Translations under genes and position numbers: made by a program | The notes under the pieces: model-generated | The model's database searches: none | The model's input: only the letters and a program-made list of their open reading frames with translations | What the model was told of the DNA's origin: nothing | Part shown: positions 56,407 to 64,000 of the stretch, in pieces | How the letters are laid out: each line of letters begins with the position of its first letter | Position numbering within the stretch: the stretch's first letter is position 1 | Source: DATDVC01 sp964601125 | GTDB taxonomy: Bacteria; Patescibacteriota; Minisyncoccia; Phycocordibacterales; WO2-35-19 | Reading direction: 5' to 3' | DNA: 64,000 nucleotides | Assembly: GCA_964601125.1 (NCBI GenBank) | Contig: CAZRKB010000001.1 | Coordinates: 24,543 to 88,542 of the forward strand

Positions 56407-56922
56407 TTATTTTGCACGTTCTATCATGGTTGTCAAGCCTTTAGTGCTTTTTTTGATCCCTTCTGCAACTTTAAAATCCTCTGAGATCAGTTTAAAAACT
56501 CGATCCAACCGCTCTTTTAAGAAACTTTCATTCATATATTTGGTCCTTCCAGGTAGGAATAGGTCTATTTTTACCCTATGACCTTCCTTGAGCCACTCTG
56601 AGATCTTCTTTGCCTTCAATCCCAAATCATGTTCCCCAGTGCCAACCTTGATCTGCAAACTCTTCACTTCCACAGTTTGGGCCTTAGCTTTGGCTGATTT
56701 TTGCTTTTTATTTTCTGAATACAAGAACTTTCCGTAATCAACAATTTTAGCAATAGGCGGATTGGCATTTGGAGAAATTTCCACCAAATCAAGACCGGTC
56801 TCTTGAGCCTTAACAATAGCTTCCTTTGTTGCCATTACGCCAAAATTCTCCCCTTGAGGACCTATAACCCTAACTTCTGCGGCATAAATCCCGCTATTTA
56901 TTCTGTGTTTATTTGCAGCCAA
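56407..56922 (-). CDS. infC: Translation initiation factor IF-3
   Basis: 171 aa. N-domain NSGIYAAEVRVIGPQGENFGVM and C-domain KSLQIKVGTGEHDLGLKAKKISEWLKEGHRVKIDLFLPGR. The start codon is TTG at 56922; no ATG or GTG is available in frame upstream. A rare start codon on infC is the known basis of IF-3 self-control in E. coli (AUU there). Extended -10 TGC-TATAAT lies 17 nt upstream. Confidence 0.95.
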   Translation of the reverse strand: MAANKHRINSGIYAAEVRVIGPQGENFGVMATKEAIVKAQETGLDLVEISPNANPPIAKIVDYGKFLYSENKKQKSAKAKAQTVEVKSLQIKVGTGEHDLGLKAKKISEWLKEGHRVKIDLFLPGRTKYMNESFLKERLDRVFKLISEDFKVAEGIKKSTKGLTTMIERAK

Positions 56923-56957
56923 TGCTTTTAATGAAAGCTATTATAGCACACTTTATA

Positions 56958-57980
56958 TTAAAATGGGTTTTTGGCCCCGCGGATTTCAAAGTGAAGGTGT
57001 GGACCGGTAGCTTTGCCCGTAGCGCCCACCAGACCTATAACCTGACCTTTTTCAACCACCTCTCCAACTGAAGCACTATTCTGACTATTGTGAGCATATA
57101 ACGTCTGAGTTCCATTGGAGTGTTTTATAACAATGTAGTTTCCGTACCCACCATTCCAACCACCGGTCCTACTTATTATCACTTCTCCATCAGCAGAAGC
57201 CAGCACAGGAGTGCCGACGGGAGCACCTATATCCACAGCATTGTAACCATGTATTCCTTGAGTTCTCTTACCTCCCGAGATCGGCCTCATGTAAAACCCG
57301 CTATATTCTTTGAGACCAGAAGAGCTACCGGAACCCGAAGATGATCCAGAAGTATAAGTACTCGAGGATGGCGCAGTAACAATTTCACCATCAGGAATAA
57401 TAACAACGCTTCCCACAGAAAGGGCTTCTCCCTCTCGGAGAGAGTTGTAAGCCAGTATTTCTTCTGCATCACCTTTATATTTTTTAGCCAGAGAAGCCAG
57501 AGTATCTCCCTTCACCACAGTATGACGTATACCAGAAATAGGCAGGATAACTAAAACTTGGCCCTCTTTTAAAGTATTAGAATCCAAATCGTTACCCCAT
57601 TTTATGGTGTTAACAGTAACATCAAACATCTCTGCTATTTGCGACAAAGTGTCGCCACTACGTACAACATATACACTTATTTGATCACTTGTAGGTTTGT
57701 GGATCAAAGATTCATGACTACTACCAAATGGGCTCCCAGAAGCAACCAGAGCGTCATCATCAACTGCCAAAGAAGTATACGATGAAGGCCCAGAACCCAC
57801 GGGCCCCTCACTTGATGCAAGCAGAGCCATGTTTTGAACGCTCGTTTCTCTTGAAAAAACATCTGCCTCGGCCGCTTTAAATATGTTGCTTAAAAAGCCT
57901 ACTGCACCAGCATAAACAGATATTGGCAATAGCAAAGTCAGAAGAAAGAGAGAAACTCTCTTCCATCCCAAAAGACTCAA
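56958..57980 (-). CDS. Secreted LysM and M23 peptidoglycan endopeptidase
   Basis: 340 aa, apparently TTG start. Signal-anchor helix (about residues 9-30), two LysM repeats (YVVRSGDTLSQIAEMFDVTVNTI and HTVVKGDTLASLAKKY), Ser/Gly-rich linker, and an M23 domain with the zinc motifs GYNAVDIGAPVGTPV and HLHFEIRG. It cleaves peptidoglycan bridges. A second in-frame TTG lies 3 codons downstream, so the exact start is uncertain. Cell-wall remodelling or attack on a host wall are both possible. Confidence 0.92.
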   Translation of the reverse strand: MSLLGWKRVSLFLLTLLLPISVYAGAVGFLSNIFKAAEADVFSRETSVQNMALLASSEGPVGSGPSSYTSLAVDDDALVASGSPFGSSHESLIHKPTSDQISVYVVRSGDTLSQIAEMFDVTVNTIKWGNDLDSNTLKEGQVLVILPISGIRHTVVKGDTLASLAKKYKGDAEEILAYNSLREGEALSVGSVVIIPDGEIVTAPSSSTYTSGSSSGSGSSSGLKEYSGFYMRPISGGKRTQGIHGYNAVDIGAPVGTPVLASADGEVIISRTGGWNGGYGNYIVIKHSNGTQTLYAHNSQNSASVGEVVEKGQVIGLVGATGKATGPHLHFEIRGAKNPF

Positions 57981-58090
57981 AATTATATTCTTGAACCCGA
58001 TTTTCTTTGAAAAATAGTCGTTTTTTGGGTCGAGATTATTTATTATGGGTAAAATAGCCTTTGTTTTAATGATAATTCCGAATTTTCTGG

Positions 58091-58116
58091 AAAAATGGCT
58101 TAATCAAGCCATTTTT
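58091..58116. terminator. Symmetric terminator-like hairpin before the helicase gene
   Basis: AAAAATGGCTT-AATC-AAGCCATTTTT. It lies in the 254-bp spacer between the divergent LysM/M23 gene and the helicase; no gene ends toward it, so it may be a leader attenuator. The rest of the spacer shows no clear gene. Confidence 0.6.
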
Positions 58117-58234
58117 AGGTAAACGGGAAAAACCAAACACAGAGAAAATTTTAGCAAAAAAATAGACCTGGTCAATGCTTCATGTTTATTACATGTAATT
58201 AAAATATTTATCGCAAGTCTGGTAAGATAGGTGG

Positions 58235-60199
58235 GTGAAAGATTTCCTAAACGAACTAAATAGCGCTCAGAGACAAGCGGTTGAAACGACTGAAGGGCCT
58301 GTTTTGGTATTGGCAGGTGCCGGAGCCGGAAAAACCAAAACCATCACCTATAGAATTTTAAATCTGATTAAAAAAGGTGTAGCTCCAGAAAAAATATTGG
58401 CCGTAACCTTCACCAACAAAGCAGCCAGAGAAATGCAGGGTAGAGTAATTTCTTTACTCGAAAAAGAGAGCGGTTACTTCTTTGATGGTGGGAAGCCCCT
58501 CGACCTTGCTCAGGATAAACCTTTTGTGTCAACATTTCATAGCTTGGGTGCTTTTATAATAAAAGAAAATTCTAATTCTCTCGGTCTTAAAAGGCATTTT
58601 GGCATTTTTGACAGAGGAGAATCAAAGAGGGCGGTTAAGGAATCCTTGGAGAAAAGCGGTTATGACCCTAAATCTTTCGACCCGGCTAAAATTTTGTCTG
58701 TCATTTCAAGAGAGAAGGGCAACTTTGTAACAGCAGATGAATATGTGGCTAACGCAAGCGCTGATTATTACGGGAATATCGTGGGCAAAGTTTGGCAAAA
58801 CTATGAGCAAATTTTAAAAAAAGAAAATGCTTTAGATTTTGACGACCTACTTTTAGTAACAGCAAAACTTTTGCAAAAAGACGACCTGCGAAAAATTTAT
58901 GCTAATCGCTGGTCATACATACACATAGACGAATACCAAGACACAAACAAAGTCCAGTACTCTTTGGCCGAAAGCATAGCGCGAGAACACAGAAACATAT
59001 GCGCAGTTGGCGACATAGATCAAAATATTTATAGCTGGAGAGGTGCGAGCATTAAAAATATGCTTAATTTCGAAAAAGATTACCCTGGGGCAAAAATTAT
59101 AGTGCTTGAAGAAAATTATAGATCAACCCAAACAATACTGGCCGTAGCAAACAAAATAATAGAAAAAAACAAATTCAGAAGAGACAAGATTTTGGTTACT
59201 AAAAACGGGATGGGGGAAAGAGTTGGTATTTTTGAAGCCCTGACCGAAAACCACGAAGCTCAGTTCGTAGCTCAAAAAATAAAAGAGTTAGAAAAAACTG
59301 GCGCCGACCTTTCGGAGATGGCTGTACTTTACCGGGCAAATTTTCAATCGAGAGTTTTAGAGGAAGAGTTTTTAGCAAAAGAAATTCCTTATCAAGTGCT
59401 GGGTACCAAATTTTATGAAAGAAAAGAAATAAAAGATATCTTGGCTTTTTTGCGTTTAGCTTTTAACCCAGACAGCGTTTCCGATTTAAAAAGGGTCATA
59501 AATATGCCGCCGCGCGGCATTGGCAAAATAACTTTACTTAAAATAGTCGAGGGGAAGGAAGAGGCTCTGCCGGCCGCCACAAGGATAAAAATCTCTGCTT
59601 TTAAAAACTTGCTATCTCGAATTAAAAATTTCTCTCTTGAGAACCCTCTTTCAAAAACAATTATGTTTATAGCCGAAGAATCTGGATTAACCAAGTCTTT
59701 CTCTAAAACAGAGGAGGATAAAGAGAGGCTAGAGAACATAAAAGAGTTGGCCGCTTTAGCTGTGCGGTATGACTCCTCTCAAAATAAAGACTTTGAGGGC
59801 ATGGTGGAAAAATTTTTAGAAGACACTTCGCTTGTTTCAGATCAAGATGAAGACAAGGAGGAGAGAGTGGGTGTGCGACTAATGACAGTGCATGCGAGCA
59901 AAGGGCTTGAGTTTTCCTACGTATTTGTGACCGGACTTGAAGAGGGTTTATTCCCGCACGAGAGAGACGAGAACTTAAGCGAAGAGGATGCGGAGGAAGA
60001 GAGGAGATTGTTTTATGTGGCAGTAACCAGAGCTAAAAAAAAGCTTTTTCTCTCTTATGCTCAAACAAGAACAATGTTTGGTAATCGCAATGTCAATATA
60101 CCTTCAGAATTTATTTTGGAAATACCCGATTACTACGCGGAAAGGGAATTTTTGGAATACACACCGAAGAGAAAACCTCTTTTGCACATAGAATTTTAA
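58235..60199 (+). CDS. UvrD/PcrA-type superfamily 1 DNA helicase
   Basis: 654 aa, GTG start. Motifs: Q-motif LNSAQRQAVE, Walker A GAGAGKTKTI, motif Ia FTNKAAREM, Walker B YIHIDEYQDTN, motif III GDIDQNIYSWRGA, motif IV, V MTVHASKGLEF and VI VAVTRAKKKL. 3'-5' translocase for repair and replication restart. TGG-TAA GAT-type -10 lies 6 nt before the GTG. Confidence 0.95.
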   Translation: MKDFLNELNSAQRQAVETTEGPVLVLAGAGAGKTKTITYRILNLIKKGVAPEKILAVTFTNKAAREMQGRVISLLEKESGYFFDGGKPLDLAQDKPFVSTFHSLGAFIIKENSNSLGLKRHFGIFDRGESKRAVKESLEKSGYDPKSFDPAKILSVISREKGNFVTADEYVANASADYYGNIVGKVWQNYEQILKKENALDFDDLLLVTAKLLQKDDLRKIYANRWSYIHIDEYQDTNKVQYSLAESIAREHRNICAVGDIDQNIYSWRGASIKNMLNFEKDYPGAKIIVLEENYRSTQTILAVANKIIEKNKFRRDKILVTKNGMGERVGIFEALTENHEAQFVAQKIKELEKTGADLSEMAVLYRANFQSRVLEEEFLAKEIPYQVLGTKFYERKEIKDILAFLRLAFNPDSVSDLKRVINMPPRGIGKITLLKIVEGKEEALPAATRIKISAFKNLLSRIKNFSLENPLSKTIMFIAEESGLTKSFSKTEEDKERLENIKELAALAVRYDSSQNKDFEGMVEKFLEDTSLVSDQDEDKEERVGVRLMTVHASKGLEFSYVFVTGLEEGLFPHERDENLSEEDAEEERRLFYVAVTRAKKKLFLSYAQTRTMFGNRNVNIPSEFILEIPDYYAEREFLEYTPKRKPLLHIEF

Positions 60200-60203
60200 A
60201 ATT

Positions 60204-61034
60204 ATGAAAACCAAACCAAAGAAATCACTAGGGCAGAATTTTTTGAGAGATCCTAAAATTTTGAAAAAAATTGCTGATTTTGCACACATAGAAAAAAATG
60301 ACACCGTAGTAGAGGTGGGGCCAGGGGAGGGAGGATTGACAAAAATCTTATTGGGGAAAGCTAAAAGAGTGATAGCGGTAGAAAAGGACGAGAGGTTAGT
60401 AGATAACCTTAGAATTAAATTTGCAGACGAGATAAGTAGTGGAAAATTAGAGATCATTTGCGAGGATATTTTGAATTATGAATCAAGAATTATGAATTAT
60501 GCATTGGTGGGGAATATTCCATACTATATTACCGGGGCTATTTTAAAAAAATTTTTAGAATCGGAAAATCTACCCTTCGACTCTGCTCAGGGTAAACCAA
60601 AAACAATTTGTTTTGTAATTCAAAAAGAGGTGGCGGAAAGGATAATTGCGCGCGATGGCAAGGAATCAATTTTAAGCATTTCAATAAAAGTTTTTGGCAC
60701 GCCAGAATATGGTGGAACAATAAAGGCAGGGAGTTTTTACCCAAAACCAAAAGTTGATTCGGGAATTATTGCGGTGAGAAATGTAAGCAAAAAAAGATTC
60801 AAAGAAATAATCCCCCCAACCCCCCTTTACTTTAAAGGGGGGCAGAACACAAAAACAACAGAACAAAAATTTTTTGAAATATTGAAAAAAGGTTTTACGC
60901 ACAAAAGAAAATTGCTTATAAAAAATCTGGGCGTTTCAGAAGAAGTCTTCAGAAAATGTGGTATACCGGAAAAGGCAAGAGCTGAGGATTTGAAAGTAGA
61001 AGACTGGATTTGCTTAACAAAGGAGTTGATGTAA
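60204..61034 (+). CDS. rsmA: 16S rRNA adenine dimethyltransferase RsmA (KsgA)
   Basis: 276 aa. KKSLGQNFLRDPKIL, VVEVGPGEGGLT (SAM site), VEKDERLV and VGNIPYYITG (NxPY-type catalytic motif). It dimethylates two adjacent adenines in helix 45. Three extra pieces match dispersed repeats: NYESRIMNYA (family E), FDSAQGKP (family C) and PPTPLYFKGGQ (family A). All keep the frame, making this the most repeat-invaded gene in the window. Follows the helicase gene by 4 nt. Confidence 0.95.
   Translation: MKTKPKKSLGQNFLRDPKILKKIADFAHIEKNDTVVEVGPGEGGLTKILLGKAKRVIAVEKDERLVDNLRIKFADEISSGKLEIICEDILNYESRIMNYALVGNIPYYITGAILKKFLESENLPFDSAQGKPKTICFVIQKEVAERIIARDGKESILSISIKVFGTPEYGGTIKAGSFYPKPKVDSGIIAVRNVSKKRFKEIIPPTPLYFKGGQNTKTTEQKFFEILKKGFTHKRKLLIKNLGVSEEVFRKCGIPEKARAEDLKVEDWICLTKELM
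60474..60504. repeat. Repeat family E in frame within rsmA
   Basis: GAATTATGAATCAAGAATTA then TGAATTATGC, the reverse complement of the ppa leader repeat. Confidence 0.65.
60573..60598. repeat. Repeat family C in frame within rsmA
   Basis: CCTTCGACTCTGCTCAGGGT plus AAACC, read as PFDSAQGKP; the same core as in nusA. Confidence 0.75.
60812..60842. repeat. Palindromic repeat family A in frame within rsmA
   Basis: CCCCCCAACCCCCCTTTACTTTAAAGGGGGG, read as PPTPLYFKGG. Confidence 0.85.
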
Positions 61035-61043
61035 AATGACTAA

Positions 61044-61334
61044 ATGAAAAACGGACCAAAAAAATCAAAGGAAACAGAAACGAGAGACCAATATACAGTC
61101 GTGTTGGAAGATATAAGGTCTCAAGTCAAGGGGGTGGCTGAAGGTGTTTCGATGCTAAATGAAAAGCTTGACAGGCATATAGAGGAAAACAAAGAAAGTT
61201 TCGATTTGGTAAATAAAAATATGCAGTTAATAAGGACGGAAATATCTTTGATCAGACACAATCAGGTAACGCGGGATGAATTTAAAGCCCTTGAAGACAG
61301 GGTTTTCACCATAGAAGAAAAAATCTCCAGATAA
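61044..61334 (+). CDS. Small coiled-coil protein, unrecognised
   Basis: 96 aa, soluble; heptad-rich VLEDIRSQVKGVAEGVSMLNEKLDRHIEENKE... A TAAAAT box lies 6 nt before the ATG and overlaps the rsmA stop. No family that I can name. Confidence 0.6.
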   Translation: MKNGPKKSKETETRDQYTVVLEDIRSQVKGVAEGVSMLNEKLDRHIEENKESFDLVNKNMQLIRTEISLIRHNQVTRDEFKALEDRVFTIEEKISR

Positions 61335-61352
61335 TTTTGCTATACTTGAGGC

Positions 61353-62204
61353 ATGAGGATGCCTAGTAAAAAAGTCTTGAGTTTGCTTGTTTTATCCATT
61401 GCGGCTGTATTTTCTATAATTATAGTTTTTGGAGGAAAACAACCACCTAAAGTAAATTTGGCCAACACTTTGCTTCCAGGAGAAAATCTTTCATTGCCTG
61501 AAAATCCTAATTGGCAAGAAGATTTTAATCAAATATCTTTTTATTCATCCCAAACATCTCAAGAATTATCAGGCGAAGAACACACGGACCAAACAACCAC
61601 CGACGCGGTAGCCACCTCTCTTTTTTCTAATTACTTAGTCCTTAAACAAAATGGGCTTTTGAATCAGAGCTCTGCAGAAAAATTGGTGGATCAAGCAATA
61701 AATTACACAGATACCACTTCACTAAAAAAAATTGGTGCCTCCGATTTAAAGATAGTTCCAGATAATGGCAAGTTAACCATTTTAGATTATGGAGAAAATT
61801 TGGGTTTAATTTTAAAAAATAATCAATCTGACCCAGAAAAAAATGAGATTTATATACTGCAAACGGCCCTAGAAACAAATCATCCAGAAAAAATAGAAGA
61901 GCTTGATGAAGCCATAGTTCTATATAAAAAAATGGCTATGGAAATACAGCAAATGCCCGCACCGAAAACTTTCGTAAAAGCACACATCGACACAATCAAT
62001 GGCCTAATAGGAATGGCGGCAAGCCTCGAACAGATAAAGAGAGTTTTTTCTGATCCACTACTAGCGCTTAGCGGGGTACAAGCGTTTCAGACAAATGGAA
62101 ATCTGTTTGTACAGGCAGTTCAAGCTAGCTCTCTTTTCATAAAACAAAATGGTATTGAATATGAACAGGGTTCTGGTGGATACTACTTAATGTACGGGAT
62201 ATAA
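61353..62204 (+). CDS. Membrane-anchored orphan protein upstream of a secretion-like operon
   Basis: 283 aa. One N-terminal helix (about residues 8-26), then a hydrophilic, largely helical outer domain (about 30-283) with KLVDQAINYTDTTSLKK and a C-terminal YEQGSGGYYLMYGI. TGC-TATACT lies 6 nt before the ATG. It leads the row with the 62236 and 63436 genes, so probably the same envelope system. No domain recognised. Confidence 0.65.
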   Translation: MRMPSKKVLSLLVLSIAAVFSIIIVFGGKQPPKVNLANTLLPGENLSLPENPNWQEDFNQISFYSSQTSQELSGEEHTDQTTTDAVATSLFSNYLVLKQNGLLNQSSAEKLVDQAINYTDTTSLKKIGASDLKIVPDNGKLTILDYGENLGLILKNNQSDPEKNEIYILQTALETNHPEKIEELDEAIVLYKKMAMEIQQMPAPKTFVKAHIDTINGLIGMAASLEQIKRVFSDPLLALSGVQAFQTNGNLFVQAVQASSLFIKQNGIEYEQGSGGYYLMYGI

Positions 62205-62235
62205 TTTGTATATGAAGTTGTGCGGGTAAATATTA

Positions 62236-63432
62236 ATGGTTACGAAAATTTATAGATATAAAAAAATTTTTGCCACACTACTAGTGTTGTGTGTCTTTAT
62301 GACATCATTTTCTCCTATGTTTGCAAGAAGGGCAGACGCGTTCTTCGTGGACTGGGTAAACTTTGCTGTTAATTCCATAACTTCTCTCGGCTCACACGCC
62401 ATTTGGCTAAAAGAATACGCATTAGACGCCGTTGCTTATAAAATGCTCGATTTAATTATCCAACGAATGACAGCGAGTACCGTAAATTGGATAAACTCTG
62501 GATTCAGAGGTAGTCCAGCGTATGTTACCGACCCAAGTGGATATTTTAAAGATGTAGGAGACAGAGTGGCCGGAAACTTTATAGCGAATAATCCTAACCT
62601 AAATTTTCTTTGCGGACCAATAAGCGCAAGGGTAAAAATAGCCTTATCCCAAAGCTATACTGGATATAATGAAAGCTGGCAATGTACATTAACTGACGCT
62701 TATGGAAACATGGAGGATTTTATTAACGATTTCGAGCGCGGAGGTTGGGATAAATTTTTCCGCCTAACCCAAGAGCCTCAGAACAATCCGCTCGGAGCCT
62801 ATCTTCAAGCCGAAGGTTCTTTGGCTAGAGTGCTAGCTCAAGAATTAGGGGAAAAGGAACAGGAGCTGAACTGGGGAAAAGGTTTTATGTCTTTTCAAAC
62901 ATGTGAGAGATACCCACTAGCCTTACCAGGGGAAACTGAGCCCTCTTGCATACCCGGAACAGAGAAAACGAGTACACCAGGGTCTGTTATCCAGGGAAAA
63001 CTTGATAGTGTACTGACCATAGGAGATAAAAAATTGGCAGTAGCAGATGAAATAAATGAGATTATTAGTGCTTTGTTGAATCAACTTGTTGGTAGACTTA
63101 TAGGTGGTATAGGTAACGGACTTAGAGGCTTGAGTAGTCCAGACCCATCGAATAACAACCAATCATTTACAAGCGCACTCTCTCCTACAAGTAATGATGC
63201 GTTGATAAACAATTATTTCAATACATCCAATCAAAGCGTAACAAACACATTAAATACGCCCACACCAAACCCAAATGCTTGTCGAGAAAATCCAAGTTTA
63301 CCGGAATGTCTGCCTCCAACCGGAGTAGTAGATTGTGATTTAGCTGACCCAAATTGTTCACCAGAAATTAATCGAGCAACCAACACAAGCGGAAATGCTC
63401 AAGAAACCCCAGGCGGCGGGAGATCAAGATAA
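62236..63432 (+). CDS. Exported protein with Asn/Pro-rich tail, unrecognised
   Basis: 398 aa. Signal or anchor helix (about residues 10-32, ATLLVLCVFMTSFSPMFARRADA), a helical domain with conserved-looking cysteines (NLNFLCGP, SWQCTLTDAYG, FQTCERYPL), an amphipathic helix with LLNQLVGRLIGGIGNGLRGL, and a low-complexity C-terminal tail. In CPR genomes such genes sit before VirB6/TrbL-like membrane proteins, suggesting a conjugation- or pilus-like machine (inference). The next gene starts 3 nt after its stop. Confidence 0.65.
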   Translation: MVTKIYRYKKIFATLLVLCVFMTSFSPMFARRADAFFVDWVNFAVNSITSLGSHAIWLKEYALDAVAYKMLDLIIQRMTASTVNWINSGFRGSPAYVTDPSGYFKDVGDRVAGNFIANNPNLNFLCGPISARVKIALSQSYTGYNESWQCTLTDAYGNMEDFINDFERGGWDKFFRLTQEPQNNPLGAYLQAEGSLARVLAQELGEKEQELNWGKGFMSFQTCERYPLALPGETEPSCIPGTEKTSTPGSVIQGKLDSVLTIGDKKLAVADEINEIISALLNQLVGRLIGGIGNGLRGLSSPDPSNNNQSFTSALSPTSNDALINNYFNTSNQSVTNTLNTPTPNPNACRENPSLPECLPPTGVVDCDLADPNCSPEINRATNTSGNAQETPGGGRSR

Positions 63433-63435
63433 AAA

Positions 63436-64000
63436 ATGACCAAAAAACTTTTAACATTTTTAATACTGACGGTTGTTTTAGGAGGAGTATTACTTCCAGC
63501 TAGTAGTGTTTTGGCACAAACTCCAAATTGTAAAATGTCTTCTGCTTCAACTCAAAATGATGGTATACTAATCGGCGAAGGCGGAGCACTATATTGCGCT
63601 CCAATAAACGACACAACAACCAGAGCGGCAACTGGCGGTTCCTGGACTTTTGATGACATCATATTTGGCCCAATAGGCTTTGCTGTAAAAGCAATTGGTT
63701 ATGTATTAACGAGCATTTCTGCTGCATTTTTATGGTTGGCCGGAAAGCTTTTTGACACCATAGTTACATATTCAGTGATTGATATGGCTAAACACATCGG
63801 TAGTGGCGAGGGAACTTTGGGTGAGAGTATAAGCCAAGCGTGGGCTGATTTGCGTGATGTTGCAAATATGTTCTTTATATTCGTGCTTCTGTTTGTCGCC
63901 TTCAAGGCAATGTTCTCTTTGAGTTTTGGTGATGTAAGCAAAAATATTTTAAATATTATTATTGTCGCGCTTCTTATAAATTTTAGTCTCTTCTTTTCCA
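63436..64000 (+). CDS. Polytopic membrane protein, VirB6/TrbL-like (partial)
   Basis: 188 codons readable from the ATG at 63436 before the window ends. Signal peptide ending ...SVLAQTP, a short Cys-containing outer segment, then helices (FAVKAIGYVLTSISAAFLWLAG, MFFIFVLLFVAFKAMFSL, IIIVALLINFSLFFS). The pattern resembles the polytopic VirB6/TrbL component of type IV secretion-like systems in CPR bacteria; low certainty without the rest of the operon. Confidence 0.55.
   Translation, partial: MTKKLLTFLILTVVLGGVLLPASSVLAQTPNCKMSSASTQNDGILIGEGGALYCAPINDTTTRAATGGSWTFDDIIFGPIGFAVKAIGYVLTSISAAFLWLAGKLFDTIVTYSVIDMAKHIGSGEGTLGESISQAWADLRDVANMFFIFVLLFVAFKAMFSLSFGDVSKNILNIIIVALLINFSLFFS

Noticed and set aside
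58044..58121. 25-codon ORF (MGKIAFVLMI...) before the helicase gene
   Set aside because: No ribosome-binding site, and it runs through the symmetric hairpin; cannot be supported as a gene.
1..64000. Insertion sequences, integrases or prophage genes
   Set aside because: No transposase, integrase, terminase or capsid-like protein can be recognised in any frame; the only mobile-looking features are the repeats and the ribozyme array.

Overview
This window looks like chromosome from a Candidate Phyla Radiation (Patescibacteria) bacterium, most likely Parcubacteria-like. That placement is inference: AT-rich, tightly packed genes, many CPR-style orphan membrane proteins, a typical single-copy translation gene set, no rRNA operon and no recognisable transposase in 64 kb. 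One assembly gap of 100 Ns lies at 25130-25229 and cuts an exonuclease III gene.

Layout. 1-21 kb is read almost entirely on the minus strand: nusG/secE, a SIMPL protein, folD, a two-component cassette, a copper-resistance operon with a CsoR operator, a hicBA pair, then cobalamin adenosyltransferase, rplS-rplB-rplW-rplD-rplC, rpsJ, tuf and a very large orphan protein. 21-25 kb switches to plus (nusA, ppa, small orphans). At 25-27.5 kb the gap, a non-coding stretch and cca (carrying a cluster of parS-like palindromes) coincide with the global strand switch; I infer the replication origin is close by. 27-46 kb is mostly plus: tRNAs, yraN, recJ, rnhA, a split comEC with sodA between its halves, rpmB, an M50 protease, a second two-component pair, rpsL-rpsG, fusA, pnp, dksA-like and comM. 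49-64 kb holds capA, MYG1, ssrA/smpB, ftsH, a pilin, tRNAs, hup, infC-rpmI-rplT, a LysM/M23 endopeptidase, uvrD-type helicase, rsmA and the start of a membrane/secretion-like operon.

The outstanding region is 46.18-49.07 kb. Here short orphan genes (three encode tiny membrane proteins, one a 214-residue soluble protein) are arranged as repeated RNA-rich units. Each has a structured 5' leader, a Shine-Dalgarno start and, at the 3' side, a conserved GNRA-capped hairpin. In two units that hairpin is followed at once by a complete type III hammerhead ribozyme (46858-46944 and 48355-48418); a third carries only the first strand of one. A second hicBA module is inserted antisense between units 1 and 2. 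This looks like a ribozyme-delimited gene-cassette array that I do not recognise from known systems.

Two further themes run through the window. First, several families of short palindromic or low-complexity repeats sit between genes and are also inserted in frame in conserved genes (folD, rplS, nusA, recJ, rnhA and three times in rsmA), like Rickettsia palindromic elements. Second, many housekeeping genes have a -10 hexamer only 6-7 nt before the start codon (leaderless-type), whereas a set of short orphan genes has strong Shine-Dalgarno sequences, some with recognisable promoters and most with GC-rich terminators or ribozymes behind them.
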